A DNA stretch of 64,000 bases, taken from Arthrobacter sp. KBS0702 (lineage in GTDB: Bacteria > Actinomycetota > Actinomycetes > Actinomycetales > Micrococcaceae). This document shows, piece by piece, positions 23,732 to 31,919 of the stretch. The DNA is taken from the NCBI RefSeq assembly GCF_005937985.2, contig NZ_CP042172.1, positions 2,294,001 to 2,358,000 on the forward strand, in the 5' to 3' direction. A program made the translations under genes and the position numbers. The notes beneath the pieces are model-generated. The model saw nothing but the letters and a program-made list of their open reading frames with translations, searched no databases and had not been told where the DNA came from. Position 1 is the stretch's first letter. Each line of letters opens with the position of its first letter.

Positions 23732-24676
23732 ATGAAGTTCCGTTCCGACCCCCAGCAGCACCTCAAAGGCTCCCTCGCCGCGATGTTCACCCCCTTCACG
23801 AGTGCCGGCGACGTCGACCACGACAGCCTGCGGAACATGGTCGAGTGGCAGATCGCCAGCGGCTCCTCCGGCATCACGATCGGCGGGTCCACCGGCGAGC
23901 CCAGCGCCCAGTCCGTGGAGGAACGGGCGGCCGCGATCCGCGCCACCGCCGAGGCCATCGGCGACCGCGTCCCCTTTATGGCCGGTACCGGCACCGCGAA
24001 GCTGCAGGAAACGCTGGAACTGACCCAGGCCGCCGTCGACGCCGGCGCGGACGCGTCGATGATCATCACCCCGTACTACTCCCGGCCCACGCAGGAAGCC
24101 CTATACCGCTGGTACGCCACGATCGCCACCGAGTTCCCGGACATGCCGTTCGTCATCTACAACGTGCCGTCCCGGACCGCGGTGGACATGGCGCCGGAAA
24201 CCGTGGCCCGGCTGTTCCGCGACTTCGACAACATCGTCGGAATCAAGGAGACCACCAAGGACTTTGAGCACTTTTCCCGCGTGATGCACTTGGCCGGCAA
24301 GGACCTGCTGGTCTGGTCCGGCATCGAGCTGCTGTGCCTGCCGCTGATGGCGATTGGCGGCGTCGGCTTCATCTCCGCGCTGGCGAACATTGCCCCGAAA
24401 GCCTCCGCCGACATGTACAAGGCCTGGGTCGAGGGGGACTTCGAGACAGCCCGGGAGATCCACTACGGCGTGCACCCGCTGGTGGATCTCTTGTTCGTCG
24501 AGACCAACCCGGCACCGAGCAAGTGGCTGATGGCCGAGGCCGGCCTCATCTCCTCCGACTACGTCCGCCCGCCGCTCATCACCCCCACCGACGCCGGGCT
24601 CAAGAAGATCAACGAACTGATGGAAGCCGGCCGGGAGTACCTCACCCCGGTGGACGGCTTCCGGATCGCCAAGTAA
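23732..24676 (+). CDS. DapA-family (dihydrodipicolinate synthase-like) lyase/aldolase of the homoprotocatechuate operon
   Basis: 314 residues, a class I aldolase TIM barrel. The Schiff-base lysine is Lys172 in GIKETTKD and the catalytic tyrosine is Tyr143 in IYNVPSRTA. The substrate loop is GGSTGEPS where true DHDPS usually has GTTGE, so it is probably not lysine synthesis. Family members cleave or dehydrate 2-oxo acids (N-acetylneuraminate lyase, hydratase-aldolases of aromatic degradation). No hpaI aldolase gene is in the operon, so this enzyme is the best candidate for releasing pyruvate from the final hydroxy-oxo-dioate; that is inferred. AAGGA precedes the ATG. Confidence 0.85.
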   Translation: MKFRSDPQQHLKGSLAAMFTPFTSAGDVDHDSLRNMVEWQIASGSSGITIGGSTGEPSAQSVEERAAAIRATAEAIGDRVPFMAGTGTAKLQETLELTQAAVDAGADASMIITPYYSRPTQEALYRWYATIATEFPDMPFVIYNVPSRTAVDMAPETVARLFRDFDNIVGIKETTKDFEHFSRVMHLAGKDLLVWSGIELLCLPLMAIGGVGFISALANIAPKASADMYKAWVEGDFETAREIHYGVHPLVDLLFVETNPAPSKWLMAEAGLISSDYVRPPLITPTDAGLKKINELMEAGREYLTPVDGFRIAK

Positions 24677-24730
24677 CAGCTGCACCGCAGCACACCGCAA
24701 CTTCACCGTCGAAGCAAAGGATTGATCCCC

Positions 24731-26233
24731 ATGGCCGAGCACTACATTCCGGACGACCTCCCCACCCGTATCCGGCACTACATCAACGGCGAATTCGTCG
24801 ACTCCGTCAACGGCCGGACCTTTGACGTCCTGGATCCGGTCTCCAACGAGACCTATGCCACTGCGGCCGCCGGGCAGAAAGAGGACATCGACCTGGCCGT
24901 CGCCGCAGCCCGCAGGGCCTTCACCGAGGGCCCGTGGCCGCGGATGAAGCCGCGCGAACGCGCCCGCGTGCTGAACCGGATCGCCGACGCCGTCGAGGCC
25001 CAGGAGACGCGGCTCGCGCAGCTGGAGACCTTCGACACCGGGCTGCCGATCACCCAGGCCAAGGGACAGGCGCTGCGGGCAGCGGAAAACTTCCGGTTCT
25101 TCGCGGACCTGATCGTGGCGCAGTTCGACGACGCCATGAAGGTCCCCGGCGCACAGATCAACTACGTCAACCGCAAGCCGATCGGCGTCGCCGGCCTCAT
25201 CACGCCATGGAACACGCCGTTCATGCTGGAGTCCTGGAAGCTCGCCCCGGCGCTGGCCACAGGCAACTGCGTGGTGCTCAAGCCCGCCGAGTTCACCCCG
25301 CTCTCCGCCTCGCTCTGGGCGAAGATTTTCAAGGACGCGGGCCTGCCCGACGGCGTCTTCAACCTGGTCAACGGCCTCGGCGAGGAGGCCGGGGACGCCC
25401 TGGTGAAGCACCCGGACGTGCCGCTGATCTCCTTCACCGGCGAAACGACCACGGGCAAGACGATCTTCCGCAACGCCGCAGAGAACCTCAAGGGCCTCTC
25501 GATGGAACTCGGCGGCAAGAGCCCGGCGATCATCTTCGACGACGCCGACCTCGACGCCGCGATCGACTCGACCCTCTTCGGCGTCTTCTCGCTCAACGGC
25601 GAGCGCTGCACGGCCGGCTCCCGGATCCTGGTCCAGCGCGGCATCTACGAGGAATTCTGCGAGAAATACGCCGCCCGCGCCAAGAACATCGTTGTCGGCG
25701 ACCCGCACGACCCGAAGACCGAGGTCGGCGCGCTGGTGCACCCGGAGCACTACGAGAAAGTTGCGCGCTACGTCGAGATCGGCAAGTCCGAGGGCCGGCT
25801 GCTGGCCGGTGGCGGACGTCCCGAGGGACTTCCGACCGGCAACTACATTGCCCCCACGGTGTTCGCCGACGTCAAGCCGGACGCCCGGATCTTCCAGGAG
25901 GAGATCTTCGGCCCGGTCGTGGCGATCACCCCGTTCGAGGATGACGCCGAGGCGCTGGCCCTGGCCAACAACACCCGCTACGGACTGGCCGGGTACGTCT
26001 GGACCAACAACCTGACCCGGGCGCACACCTTCTCGCAGAACCTCGAAGCGGGCATGGTCTGGCTCAACAGCCACAACGTCCGGGACCTGCGCACACCGTT
26101 CGGCGGGGTCAAGGCCTCGGGCCTCGGCCACGAGGGCGGCTACCGGTCGATCGACTTCTACACCGACCAGCAGGCCGTCCACATCACCCTGGGCAGCGTC
26201 CACACCCCGAAATTCGGTGCAACGGCGCACTGA
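24731..26233 (+). CDS. hpaE: 5-carboxymethyl-2-hydroxymuconate semialdehyde dehydrogenase
   Basis: 500 residues, an NAD(P)-dependent aldehyde dehydrogenase. The catalytic cysteine is Cys293 in NGERCTAGSR, the general base lies in MELGGKSPAIIF, and ITPWNTPFMLESWKLAPAL is the cofactor region typical of HpaE/BetB-like enzymes. It oxidises the ring-cleavage semialdehyde to 5-carboxymethyl-2-hydroxymuconate. The assignment to HpaE rests on sequence type plus its place directly before hpaD. AAAGGA precedes the ATG by 8-9 nt; a TTG nine bases upstream is less likely. Confidence 0.85.
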   Translation: MAEHYIPDDLPTRIRHYINGEFVDSVNGRTFDVLDPVSNETYATAAAGQKEDIDLAVAAARRAFTEGPWPRMKPRERARVLNRIADAVEAQETRLAQLETFDTGLPITQAKGQALRAAENFRFFADLIVAQFDDAMKVPGAQINYVNRKPIGVAGLITPWNTPFMLESWKLAPALATGNCVVLKPAEFTPLSASLWAKIFKDAGLPDGVFNLVNGLGEEAGDALVKHPDVPLISFTGETTTGKTIFRNAAENLKGLSMELGGKSPAIIFDDADLDAAIDSTLFGVFSLNGERCTAGSRILVQRGIYEEFCEKYAARAKNIVVGDPHDPKTEVGALVHPEHYEKVARYVEIGKSEGRLLAGGGRPEGLPTGNYIAPTVFADVKPDARIFQEEIFGPVVAITPFEDDAEALALANNTRYGLAGYVWTNNLTRAHTFSQNLEAGMVWLNSHNVRDLRTPFGGVKASGLGHEGGYRSIDFYTDQQAVHITLGSVHTPKFGATAH

Positions 26234-26281
26234 CGCGCCGCCGACTGCCCGCACCCGCCAGCTCAAAGAGGAGTACCCACC

Positions 26282-27355
26282 ATGGCAAACGACATCATCA
26301 CGCCCACGGTCCCGGCGCCGGACATCGTCCGCTGCGCCTATATGGACCTCGTGGTCACCGACCTGGAAAAGTCCCGCGCCTTCTACGTGGACCTGCTGGG
26401 CCTGCACGTCACCTACGAGGATGAGGACGCGATCTACCTGCGCTCCTTCGAGGAGTTCATCCACCACAACCTGGTGCTGCGCAAGGGGCCGGTGGCCGCG
26501 GCCGCGGCGTTCGCCTACCGGGTCCGCACCCCCGACGACGTCGACAAGGCAGAGGCCTACTTCGCCGAAATGGGCTGCCGCACGGAGCGCCGTAAGGACG
26601 GCTTCGCCCGCGGGATCGGCGACTCGGTCCGGGTGGAGGATCCGCTGGGCTTCCCCTACGAGTTCTTCTACGAGGTGGAGCACGTGGAGCGCCTGACCCA
26701 GCGCTACGATCTCTACAGCGCCGGCGAGCTGGTCCGGCTGGACCACTTCAACCAGGTCACCCCCGACGTGCCGCGCGGCCGGAAGTACCTCGAGGACCTG
26801 GGCTTCCGGGTGTCCGAGGACATCAAGGACTCCGACGGCGTCACGTACGCGGCCTGGATGCACCGCAAGCAGACCGTCCACGACACCGCCCTCACCGGCG
26901 GCGACGGCCCGCGGATGCACCACATCGCCTTCTCCACCCATGAGAAGCACAACATCATCCAGATCTGCGACAAGATGGGCGCCCTGCGGATCTCGGACCG
27001 GATCGAGCGCGGCCCCGGCCGGCACGGCGTGTCCAACGCCTTCTACCTCTACATCCTGGACCCCGACGGCCACCGGGTGGAGATCTACACCCAGGACTAC
27101 TACACCGGCGATCCGGACAACCCCACGGTGACCTGGGATGTGCACGACAACCAGCGCCGCGACTGGTGGGGCAACCCGGTGGTCCCGAGCTGGTACACCG
27201 AGGCCTCCCTGGTCCTGGACCTGGACGGCAAGCCGCAGCCGCTCGTGATCCGCACGGACAGCAGCGAAATGGCCGTGACGGTCGGCGCCGACGGTTTCGC
27301 CTACACCCGGGAACCGGGCGAGGAGCGCGGCTTCAAGCTCGGCTCGCAGCTCTAG
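26282..27355 (+). CDS. hpaD: Homoprotocatechuate (3,4-dihydroxyphenylacetate) 2,3-dioxygenase
   Basis: 357 residues, a type I extradiol dioxygenase of the vicinal-oxygen-chelate fold. The residues known from the Brevibacterium/Arthrobacter enzymes fall at the same numbers here: metal ligands His155 (RLDHFNQV), His214 (RMHHIAF) and Glu267 (HRVEIYTQD), catalytic His200, Asn157 and Tyr257. It opens the catechol ring next to the hydroxyls, giving the semialdehyde used by HpaE. Arthrobacter has a manganese-dependent form and Brevibacterium an iron form; sequence alone does not decide the metal. GAGGAG precedes the ATG. The stop overlaps the convergent MFS gene stop by 4 bp. Confidence 0.95.
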   Translation: MANDIITPTVPAPDIVRCAYMDLVVTDLEKSRAFYVDLLGLHVTYEDEDAIYLRSFEEFIHHNLVLRKGPVAAAAAFAYRVRTPDDVDKAEAYFAEMGCRTERRKDGFARGIGDSVRVEDPLGFPYEFFYEVEHVERLTQRYDLYSAGELVRLDHFNQVTPDVPRGRKYLEDLGFRVSEDIKDSDGVTYAAWMHRKQTVHDTALTGGDGPRMHHIAFSTHEKHNIIQICDKMGALRISDRIERGPGRHGVSNAFYLYILDPDGHRVEIYTQDYYTGDPDNPTVTWDVHDNQRRDWWGNPVVPSWYTEASLVLDLDGKPQPLVIRTDSSEMAVTVGADGFAYTREPGEERGFKLGSQL

Positions 27356-28764
27356 CGCGGGGCGGCCGCCGTCGTCTTACCTCGGTGGAGGACGACGGCG
27401 GCTGCCGCGCCGAGCAGGAACAGCGCCGCCGCGGCACAGACCGGAACCAGGAACGCGGCCGAGTAGCCGAGGTTCTGCGCCAGTTGGCCGGCGATGGACG
27501 AGCCCACGGCGGTGCCGGCGACGATGCCGCTGGCCAGCGCCGTCATCACCGTACCGAGTTTGCCTGCCGGGGCCACAAGGCCGCCGATGGCGAACACGGT
27601 GACCATCAGCGGACCCACCGGCAGGCCCAGGACCAGGAGTACCAGGATCATGGGCGGCGCCGTCGAGGGCAGGAGCAGCAGGGCCGCGAGTCCCGCCATC
27701 AGGGCGGCGCAGGCCAGCCACCGGGCGTTGACGCTGAACCGCCGGGGCCAGTAGGCCACCGACAACGCCGCGCCGGCCGAGCTCAGGCCCATCACCGCGT
27801 ACAACAGACCCGCCAGTTCCGAGCTCGCAAAGCTGGCCGCGAAGGAGCTCAGGGACGTCTGCGTCGAGCCGAAGAACGTTCCCATGCAGACCATGGCCAG
27901 CACCGGCAGTCCGACGGCGGCAATGCCGGCCGCACGCTGCCCGGCCGTCAGCGCCTTCCGCCGCTGCCGCTTCGCGGCCGAGGCTGTCCGGCTCCGCGCC
28001 GGGGTGCGCGGCACGGCACGGTGCGTCGGGTGCACGGCGAAGGCGGGGACCAAGGTGAGGGTCAGCACCGCGGCAAGGGCGAGCGGCAGCCAGGGGCTGA
28101 TAAGGCTGGCCAGGATTCCCACCAGCGCCGGGCCCAACACAAAGGTCAGCTCATCGGCGGTGCTCTCGTAGGACAGGGCGGTGTCCAGGTCGTCGGCGCG
28201 TCCGGCCCCGCCCCGGGAGCTCAGGGCCATCCAGCGGACCCGGGCCAATGGGCCAACCTGCGGGCAGCTGGCGCCGGCGACAAACGCCGCGGCGAGCACC
28301 GGAACCGAGGCGGCCAGCTCCCGGGCCGCCGGAACCAGGTACGCGGCGAGGATGAGGGCGGTGACGGCCAGAGTGTTGAAAACGGCGGAAACGAGCAGGA
28401 CCGGGCGTTGGCCCATCCGGTCCGCGAGCGCGCCCAGCACGGGGGCGCCGAGCGCCGAGCCGATGCCGACAGCGCCGGCCGCGGCCCCGCCCACGGCATA
28501 GGAATCCGTGACGGCGGTGACGAGCGTCAGGGCGCCGACGGTGAGCATGGCCAGCGGGAGGCGGGCGAACAGGCCCAGCGGGATGAAAGCGCGGCCGGCC
28601 AGCAGGGGAAGCCGGGCAAAGCGGCCGCCACGGCGTGCCGCTGCGGTGTCAGGCGATGGCGAGGCAGTGGTTGTTGTCGCGGTGGTCGTTGTGTCGGTGG
28701 TTGTTGTCTCGGTGGAGACGGGCGCCGCAGAGACGGGCGCCTGGGAAGACGGAGAGGAAGTCAT
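27352..28764 (-). CDS. MFS transporter with Thr-rich N-terminal tail
   Basis: 470 residues. Residues 1-45 are low complexity with runs of Thr (TTTTDTTTTATTTT), then about twelve helices follow. ALADRMGQRPVLLVSAVF is the loop 2-3 motif. It resembles actinobacterial drug-efflux-type MFS proteins; the substrate is unknown. Only a weak ribosome site precedes this ATG, while a strong GGAGGAGGG site upstream fits an overlapping upstream ORF. It is convergent with and overlaps the hpaD stop by 4 bp, so no terminator separates them. Confidence 0.82.
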   Translation of the reverse strand: MTSSPSSQAPVSAAPVSTETTTTDTTTTATTTTASPSPDTAAARRGGRFARLPLLAGRAFIPLGLFARLPLAMLTVGALTLVTAVTDSYAVGGAAAGAVGIGSALGAPVLGALADRMGQRPVLLVSAVFNTLAVTALILAAYLVPAARELAASVPVLAAAFVAGASCPQVGPLARVRWMALSSRGGAGRADDLDTALSYESTADELTFVLGPALVGILASLISPWLPLALAAVLTLTLVPAFAVHPTHRAVPRTPARSRTASAAKRQRRKALTAGQRAAGIAAVGLPVLAMVCMGTFFGSTQTSLSSFAASFASSELAGLLYAVMGLSSAGAALSVAYWPRRFSVNARWLACAALMAGLAALLLLPSTAPPMILVLLVLGLPVGPLMVTVFAIGGLVAPAGKLGTVMTALASGIVAGTAVGSSIAGQLAQNLGYSAAFLVPVCAAAALFLLGAAAAVVLHRGKTTAAAPR

Positions 28765-28792
28765 GTTTCCGGGTTCGTTCGATGGTGCGCAT
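28649..28792 (-). CDS. Possible 47-residue upstream ORF overlapping the MFS gene start
   Basis: An ATG at 28792 lies just behind the strong Shine-Dalgarno block GGGAGGAGGG (28796-28805). The ORF (starts MRTIERTRKHDFLSVF, ends with His/Asn-rich residues) overlaps the first 116 bp of the MFS gene in another frame. It could be a leader peptide that couples or limits translation of the exporter, or a chance ORF. No homology is claimed. Confidence 0.35.
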   Translation of the reverse strand: MRTIERTRKHDFLSVFPGARLCGARLHRDNNHRHNDHRDNNHCLAIA

Positions 28793-28831
28793 CGTCCCTC
28801 CTCCCGATGCGCGCGACCCGGTAACGATCAG

Positions 28832-28837
28832 ATTATA
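28832..28837 (-). promoter_or_regulatory. -10 box TATAAT of the MFS gene
   Basis: A consensus TATAAT on the minus strand lies 39 nt ahead of the upstream ORF and 67 nt ahead of the MFS start. No clear -35 is seen. Confidence 0.55.
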
Positions 28838-28853
28838 CCCGAGCAGCTTGGCC

Positions 28854-31800
28854 TCAGGCCGGGGCATCGTCCGAGATATGCAGCGTCGAACCGTTGCGGC
28901 CCTTGACCACCTGCAGCTGGGTGGTGATCCGCTGCTTCATTTCCGCCACGTGGCTCACCAGGCCCACCACCCGGCCGCCGTCGCGGAGTCCCTCAAGCGC
29001 ATCCATGACCTGCTCGAGCGACTGCTCGTCGAGGCTGCCGAACCCCTCGTCCACGAAAAGCGTCTCAATGTCCACCCCGCCGGACTCCATCTGCACCACG
29101 TCCGCGAGGCCGAGGGCCAGCGCCAGCGAGGCCATAAAGGACTCCCCGCCGGAGAGCGTGGCCGTGTCCCGGCGCTGGCCTGTCCACTGGTCCACGACTT
29201 CCAGTCCGAGCCCGGATTTCTGCCCCCGGGCCGCCCGCGCGTCGGTGTGCTGCAGGGTGTACCGGCCGTCGCTCATGCCGATCAGCCGCTCCGAGGCCGC
29301 GGCCGCCACCTGCTCCAGCCGGGCCGCGAGCACGTAGCTGTTCAGGCTCATGCGGTACGTGTTGTCGCCGGCGCCGCGGGCGGCCTCGGCGACGGCGCTC
29401 CACAGTGCCGCACGTTCCCGCCGCTCCCGGCCGGCTGCGGCCTGTTCCGCGTAGTTGGCGGAGATCCGGCCAAGGGCCCGCACCGATTTCCCGGCCAGCC
29501 CCGCGGCCAGCACGGACTCCCGGGTGGCGCGGTCAGCCGCGGCGGTGTCCTCCCGGAGCTGGGCGAGCACGGCCAGGTCCACGGGGCCGTCCGTCGCCAG
29601 CTCCCGGGCGGCCAGGGCGAGTTCCTCGCCGGCAAAGAGTTCCTCGAGCCGGGCGGCCTCGTCCTGGCCGGCACGGACGGCGGCTTCCAGGCCGGCGGCG
29701 TCGTGGGCCGGGAGCAGCACCGAGCGGGCTGCGGCGGCCGACTCGAAGCCGGCGGCGGGGAGGGCCTGGTCCAGCTGGGCGCGGGCCTCCGCGGTCCGTG
29801 CCCTGGCCTGTTCGAGGCTGCCGGCAGCGGCATCGGCGCGTTCGAGCAGTGCTGTCGTTCCGCGGACCGCGTTCAGGCGCGTCCCGAGGCTCGGGTGCCC
29901 GGAACGCAGCCCCGCCAGGGCGGCCTCGAGTTCGTCAGCCTGCCCCCGGACCGCGCTGAGGGTGGATTCGGTCTGGGCGATCCCGGCGGCGGCCGCCGTT
30001 TGGCCTTGTTCCGCGGCCGAAATCTCTACCTCCAGCTCGCCGCGCCGCGCCCGGTTGGCCGCGAGTTCCTCCGCGGCAAGGGTCGCTTCGGCCGCCCGCT
30101 CCTTCGCCAGGGCGGCGTCGCTACGGGCAACATCCGGCGCCGTGTCGCCGCCCTGCGCGGCCAGGACGGCCAGGTTCTGCTGCGCCTCGCCCAGCTCTCG
30201 TTCCAGCGCAGCCAGCACGGCCTCGGCCGCCTCGGCGGCTTCCTGTGCGGTCTTCTCGGCGTCGGCGATGGCCAGGGCGGAGGCCGCGGCCGGAGCCGGA
30301 GCCGGGTGCTCGGCGCTGCCGCAGACAGGACACGGTTCATCCGGGATCAGCTGGGCCGCGAGTTCCGCGGCGGCATTGGCGAGCCGCTCTTCCCGGAGGT
30401 CCAGCCAGCGCTGCCGCCGTTCCTGATGAGTGTCCCGGGCCAGCCGGTGCCGCTCGGCGATCCCGGCACAGCTTTCCGCGGCCCGGGCGTATCGGCCCAC
30501 CATGGCGACCAGTTCGTCCGCGGCCGCGGCCTCCTTGGTGCGCAGCTGGACTTCCGCGGCCAACTCCTCGAGCGGGGCCAGGGCGGCCGCAAGCGCCGCG
30601 GACTCGGCGCGCAGGGCGGCCAGGGCCGCGGCGCCGGAGCGGTGTGCCTCGTGCAGTCCGTCCAGGCTGAGCTGCAGTTCGGTGCCGCGGGTGATCAGTG
30701 CGGCCAGCCGGTCCTCGTCCGGCAGCCGCTCCTCCAGGACCGCCCGGAGCGAACGCAGCCGGCCGAGTTCGCCCCGCAGCACAGTGCCCGCAAAGAGCGG
30801 CGCGGCGGCCGGTGGCAGATCCGGCGGGGCGGCCGGCAGTGCGGCAAGTTCCGGGTCGGCGAGGGCTGCGGCCCGCAGTTCCGCGGCTGCATCGGCGGCG
30901 GCCGCGGCAGCCCGGTCCTCCGCGGCCTCGGCGCTGTCCACGGCCTGCAACTGACCGCCGAGCACTTCGGCTTTCCGGTGCCGCTGCAGCCGTTCGGCCG
31001 CGTCCCGCAGCTCGGGGGCTGCCGCCTCGGCGTCGGAGCGGCGCTGTTTGGCCGCCGCGAGTTTGGCCTGCCGCTCGGCGCGCGCGGCCGTTCCCTCCAG
31101 CCGCGCGGCCAGTTCGCGGCCCTGCCGCTCCGCCTCGGCCGCCGCGGCCTGCCGCTCGGCCGCCGCCGCCGCTGCAGCGTCCCCGAGCCAGGCCAGCAAT
31201 CCGTCGGCGTCCTCCCGGGCCGGCGCACCGTCCAATTCGAGGCCCAGTCCTGCTGTCTCGACCTCAGCCTGGGCCAGCAGCAGCATGAGCTGGTTGTTGA
31301 GGCTTTCCACCTCCGCACGGGCCTCGGCGGCCCGCCGCCCAAGTTCCTGTTCCACCGCTTCGAAGCGCTGGGTGCCGAAGAGGCTTTGGAGCAGCACTAG
31401 CCGGTCGGAGGCCTTCGAGCGCAGGAAGGCGGCGAAGTCGCCCTGCGGCAGCATCACCACCCGGGTGAACTGTTCCCGGTCCATGCCCAGCAGGGCAGTG
31501 ATCTCGGCGCCGGCCTCGTCGTTGCGGCCGGACTTTTCCAGCCATGCGCCGTCCACCTGCTCTCGCAGCAGGGTGTTCGCCTTCTGTTCGGTGAAGCCGT
31601 TTTTGCCCCGGGCGCTGGGCTTGTTCCAGGCCGGCGTCCGGGAAACCTCGAAGTGCCTGCCCTTGGCGGAAAACTCGCAGGTGACGCGCGGCTCGGCGGC
31701 GGCGTCGGCGTGGTCGCTGCGCAGCCGCTTGCCCTCTTGGCGGGCACCGGGCACGGAGCCGTAGAGGGCAAAGCAAATGGCGTCCAGGACGCTGGTTTTC

Positions 31801-31919
31801 CCGGCTCCGGTGGCGCCGTTGAGCAGGAAGAGCCCGTGCGCGCTCAACCGGTCAAAGTCGATGACCTCCGTGCCGGGGAACGGACCGAACGCGGAGATTT
31901 CCAGGCGGTGGATCCTCAC
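28854..31919 (-). CDS. sbcC: Exonuclease SbcCD, ATPase subunit SbcC
   Basis: 1021 residues, an SMC/Rad50-like ATPase. Walker A is LNGATGAGKTSVLDAI (residues 34-48), the zinc hook is CPVC at 530-533 between two long Ala/Glu-rich coiled coils, and the C-terminal lobe has the signature TLSGGESFMASLALALG and Walker B DTLFVDEGFGSLD. With SbcD it cuts hairpins and protein-blocked DNA ends. The GTG start overlaps the sbcD stop by 4 bp. Confidence 0.95.
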   Translation of the reverse strand: MRIHRLEISAFGPFPGTEVIDFDRLSAHGLFLLNGATGAGKTSVLDAICFALYGSVPGARQEGKRLRSDHADAAAEPRVTCEFSAKGRHFEVSRTPAWNKPSARGKNGFTEQKANTLLREQVDGAWLEKSGRNDEAGAEITALLGMDREQFTRVVMLPQGDFAAFLRSKASDRLVLLQSLFGTQRFEAVEQELGRRAAEARAEVESLNNQLMLLLAQAEVETAGLGLELDGAPAREDADGLLAWLGDAAAAAAAERQAAAAEAERQGRELAARLEGTAARAERQAKLAAAKQRRSDAEAAAPELRDAAERLQRHRKAEVLGGQLQAVDSAEAAEDRAAAAAADAAAELRAAALADPELAALPAAPPDLPPAAAPLFAGTVLRGELGRLRSLRAVLEERLPDEDRLAALITRGTELQLSLDGLHEAHRSGAAALAALRAESAALAAALAPLEELAAEVQLRTKEAAAADELVAMVGRYARAAESCAGIAERHRLARDTHQERRQRWLDLREERLANAAAELAAQLIPDEPCPVCGSAEHPAPAPAAASALAIADAEKTAQEAAEAAEAVLAALERELGEAQQNLAVLAAQGGDTAPDVARSDAALAKERAAEATLAAEELAANRARRGELEVEISAAEQGQTAAAAGIAQTESTLSAVRGQADELEAALAGLRSGHPSLGTRLNAVRGTTALLERADAAAGSLEQARARTAEARAQLDQALPAAGFESAAAARSVLLPAHDAAGLEAAVRAGQDEAARLEELFAGEELALAARELATDGPVDLAVLAQLREDTAAADRATRESVLAAGLAGKSVRALGRISANYAEQAAAGRERRERAALWSAVAEAARGAGDNTYRMSLNSYVLAARLEQVAAAASERLIGMSDGRYTLQHTDARAARGQKSGLGLEVVDQWTGQRRDTATLSGGESFMASLALALGLADVVQMESGGVDIETLFVDEGFGSLDEQSLEQVMDALEGLRDGGRVVGLVSHVAEMKQRITTQLQVVKGRNGSTLHISDDAPA

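Noticed and set aside
24101..27145. A 1014-codon open frame on the minus strand antisense to the homoprotocatechuate genes
   Set aside because: It runs opposite to four well-supported genes; its translation is Val/Gly/Arg/Asp-rich with no motifs, typical of antisense frames in GC-rich DNA.
28635..31400. A 921-codon plus-strand frame opposite sbcC
   Set aside because: Antisense frame of a coiled-coil gene; composition is Gly/Arg/Leu-rich and repetitive without fold signatures.
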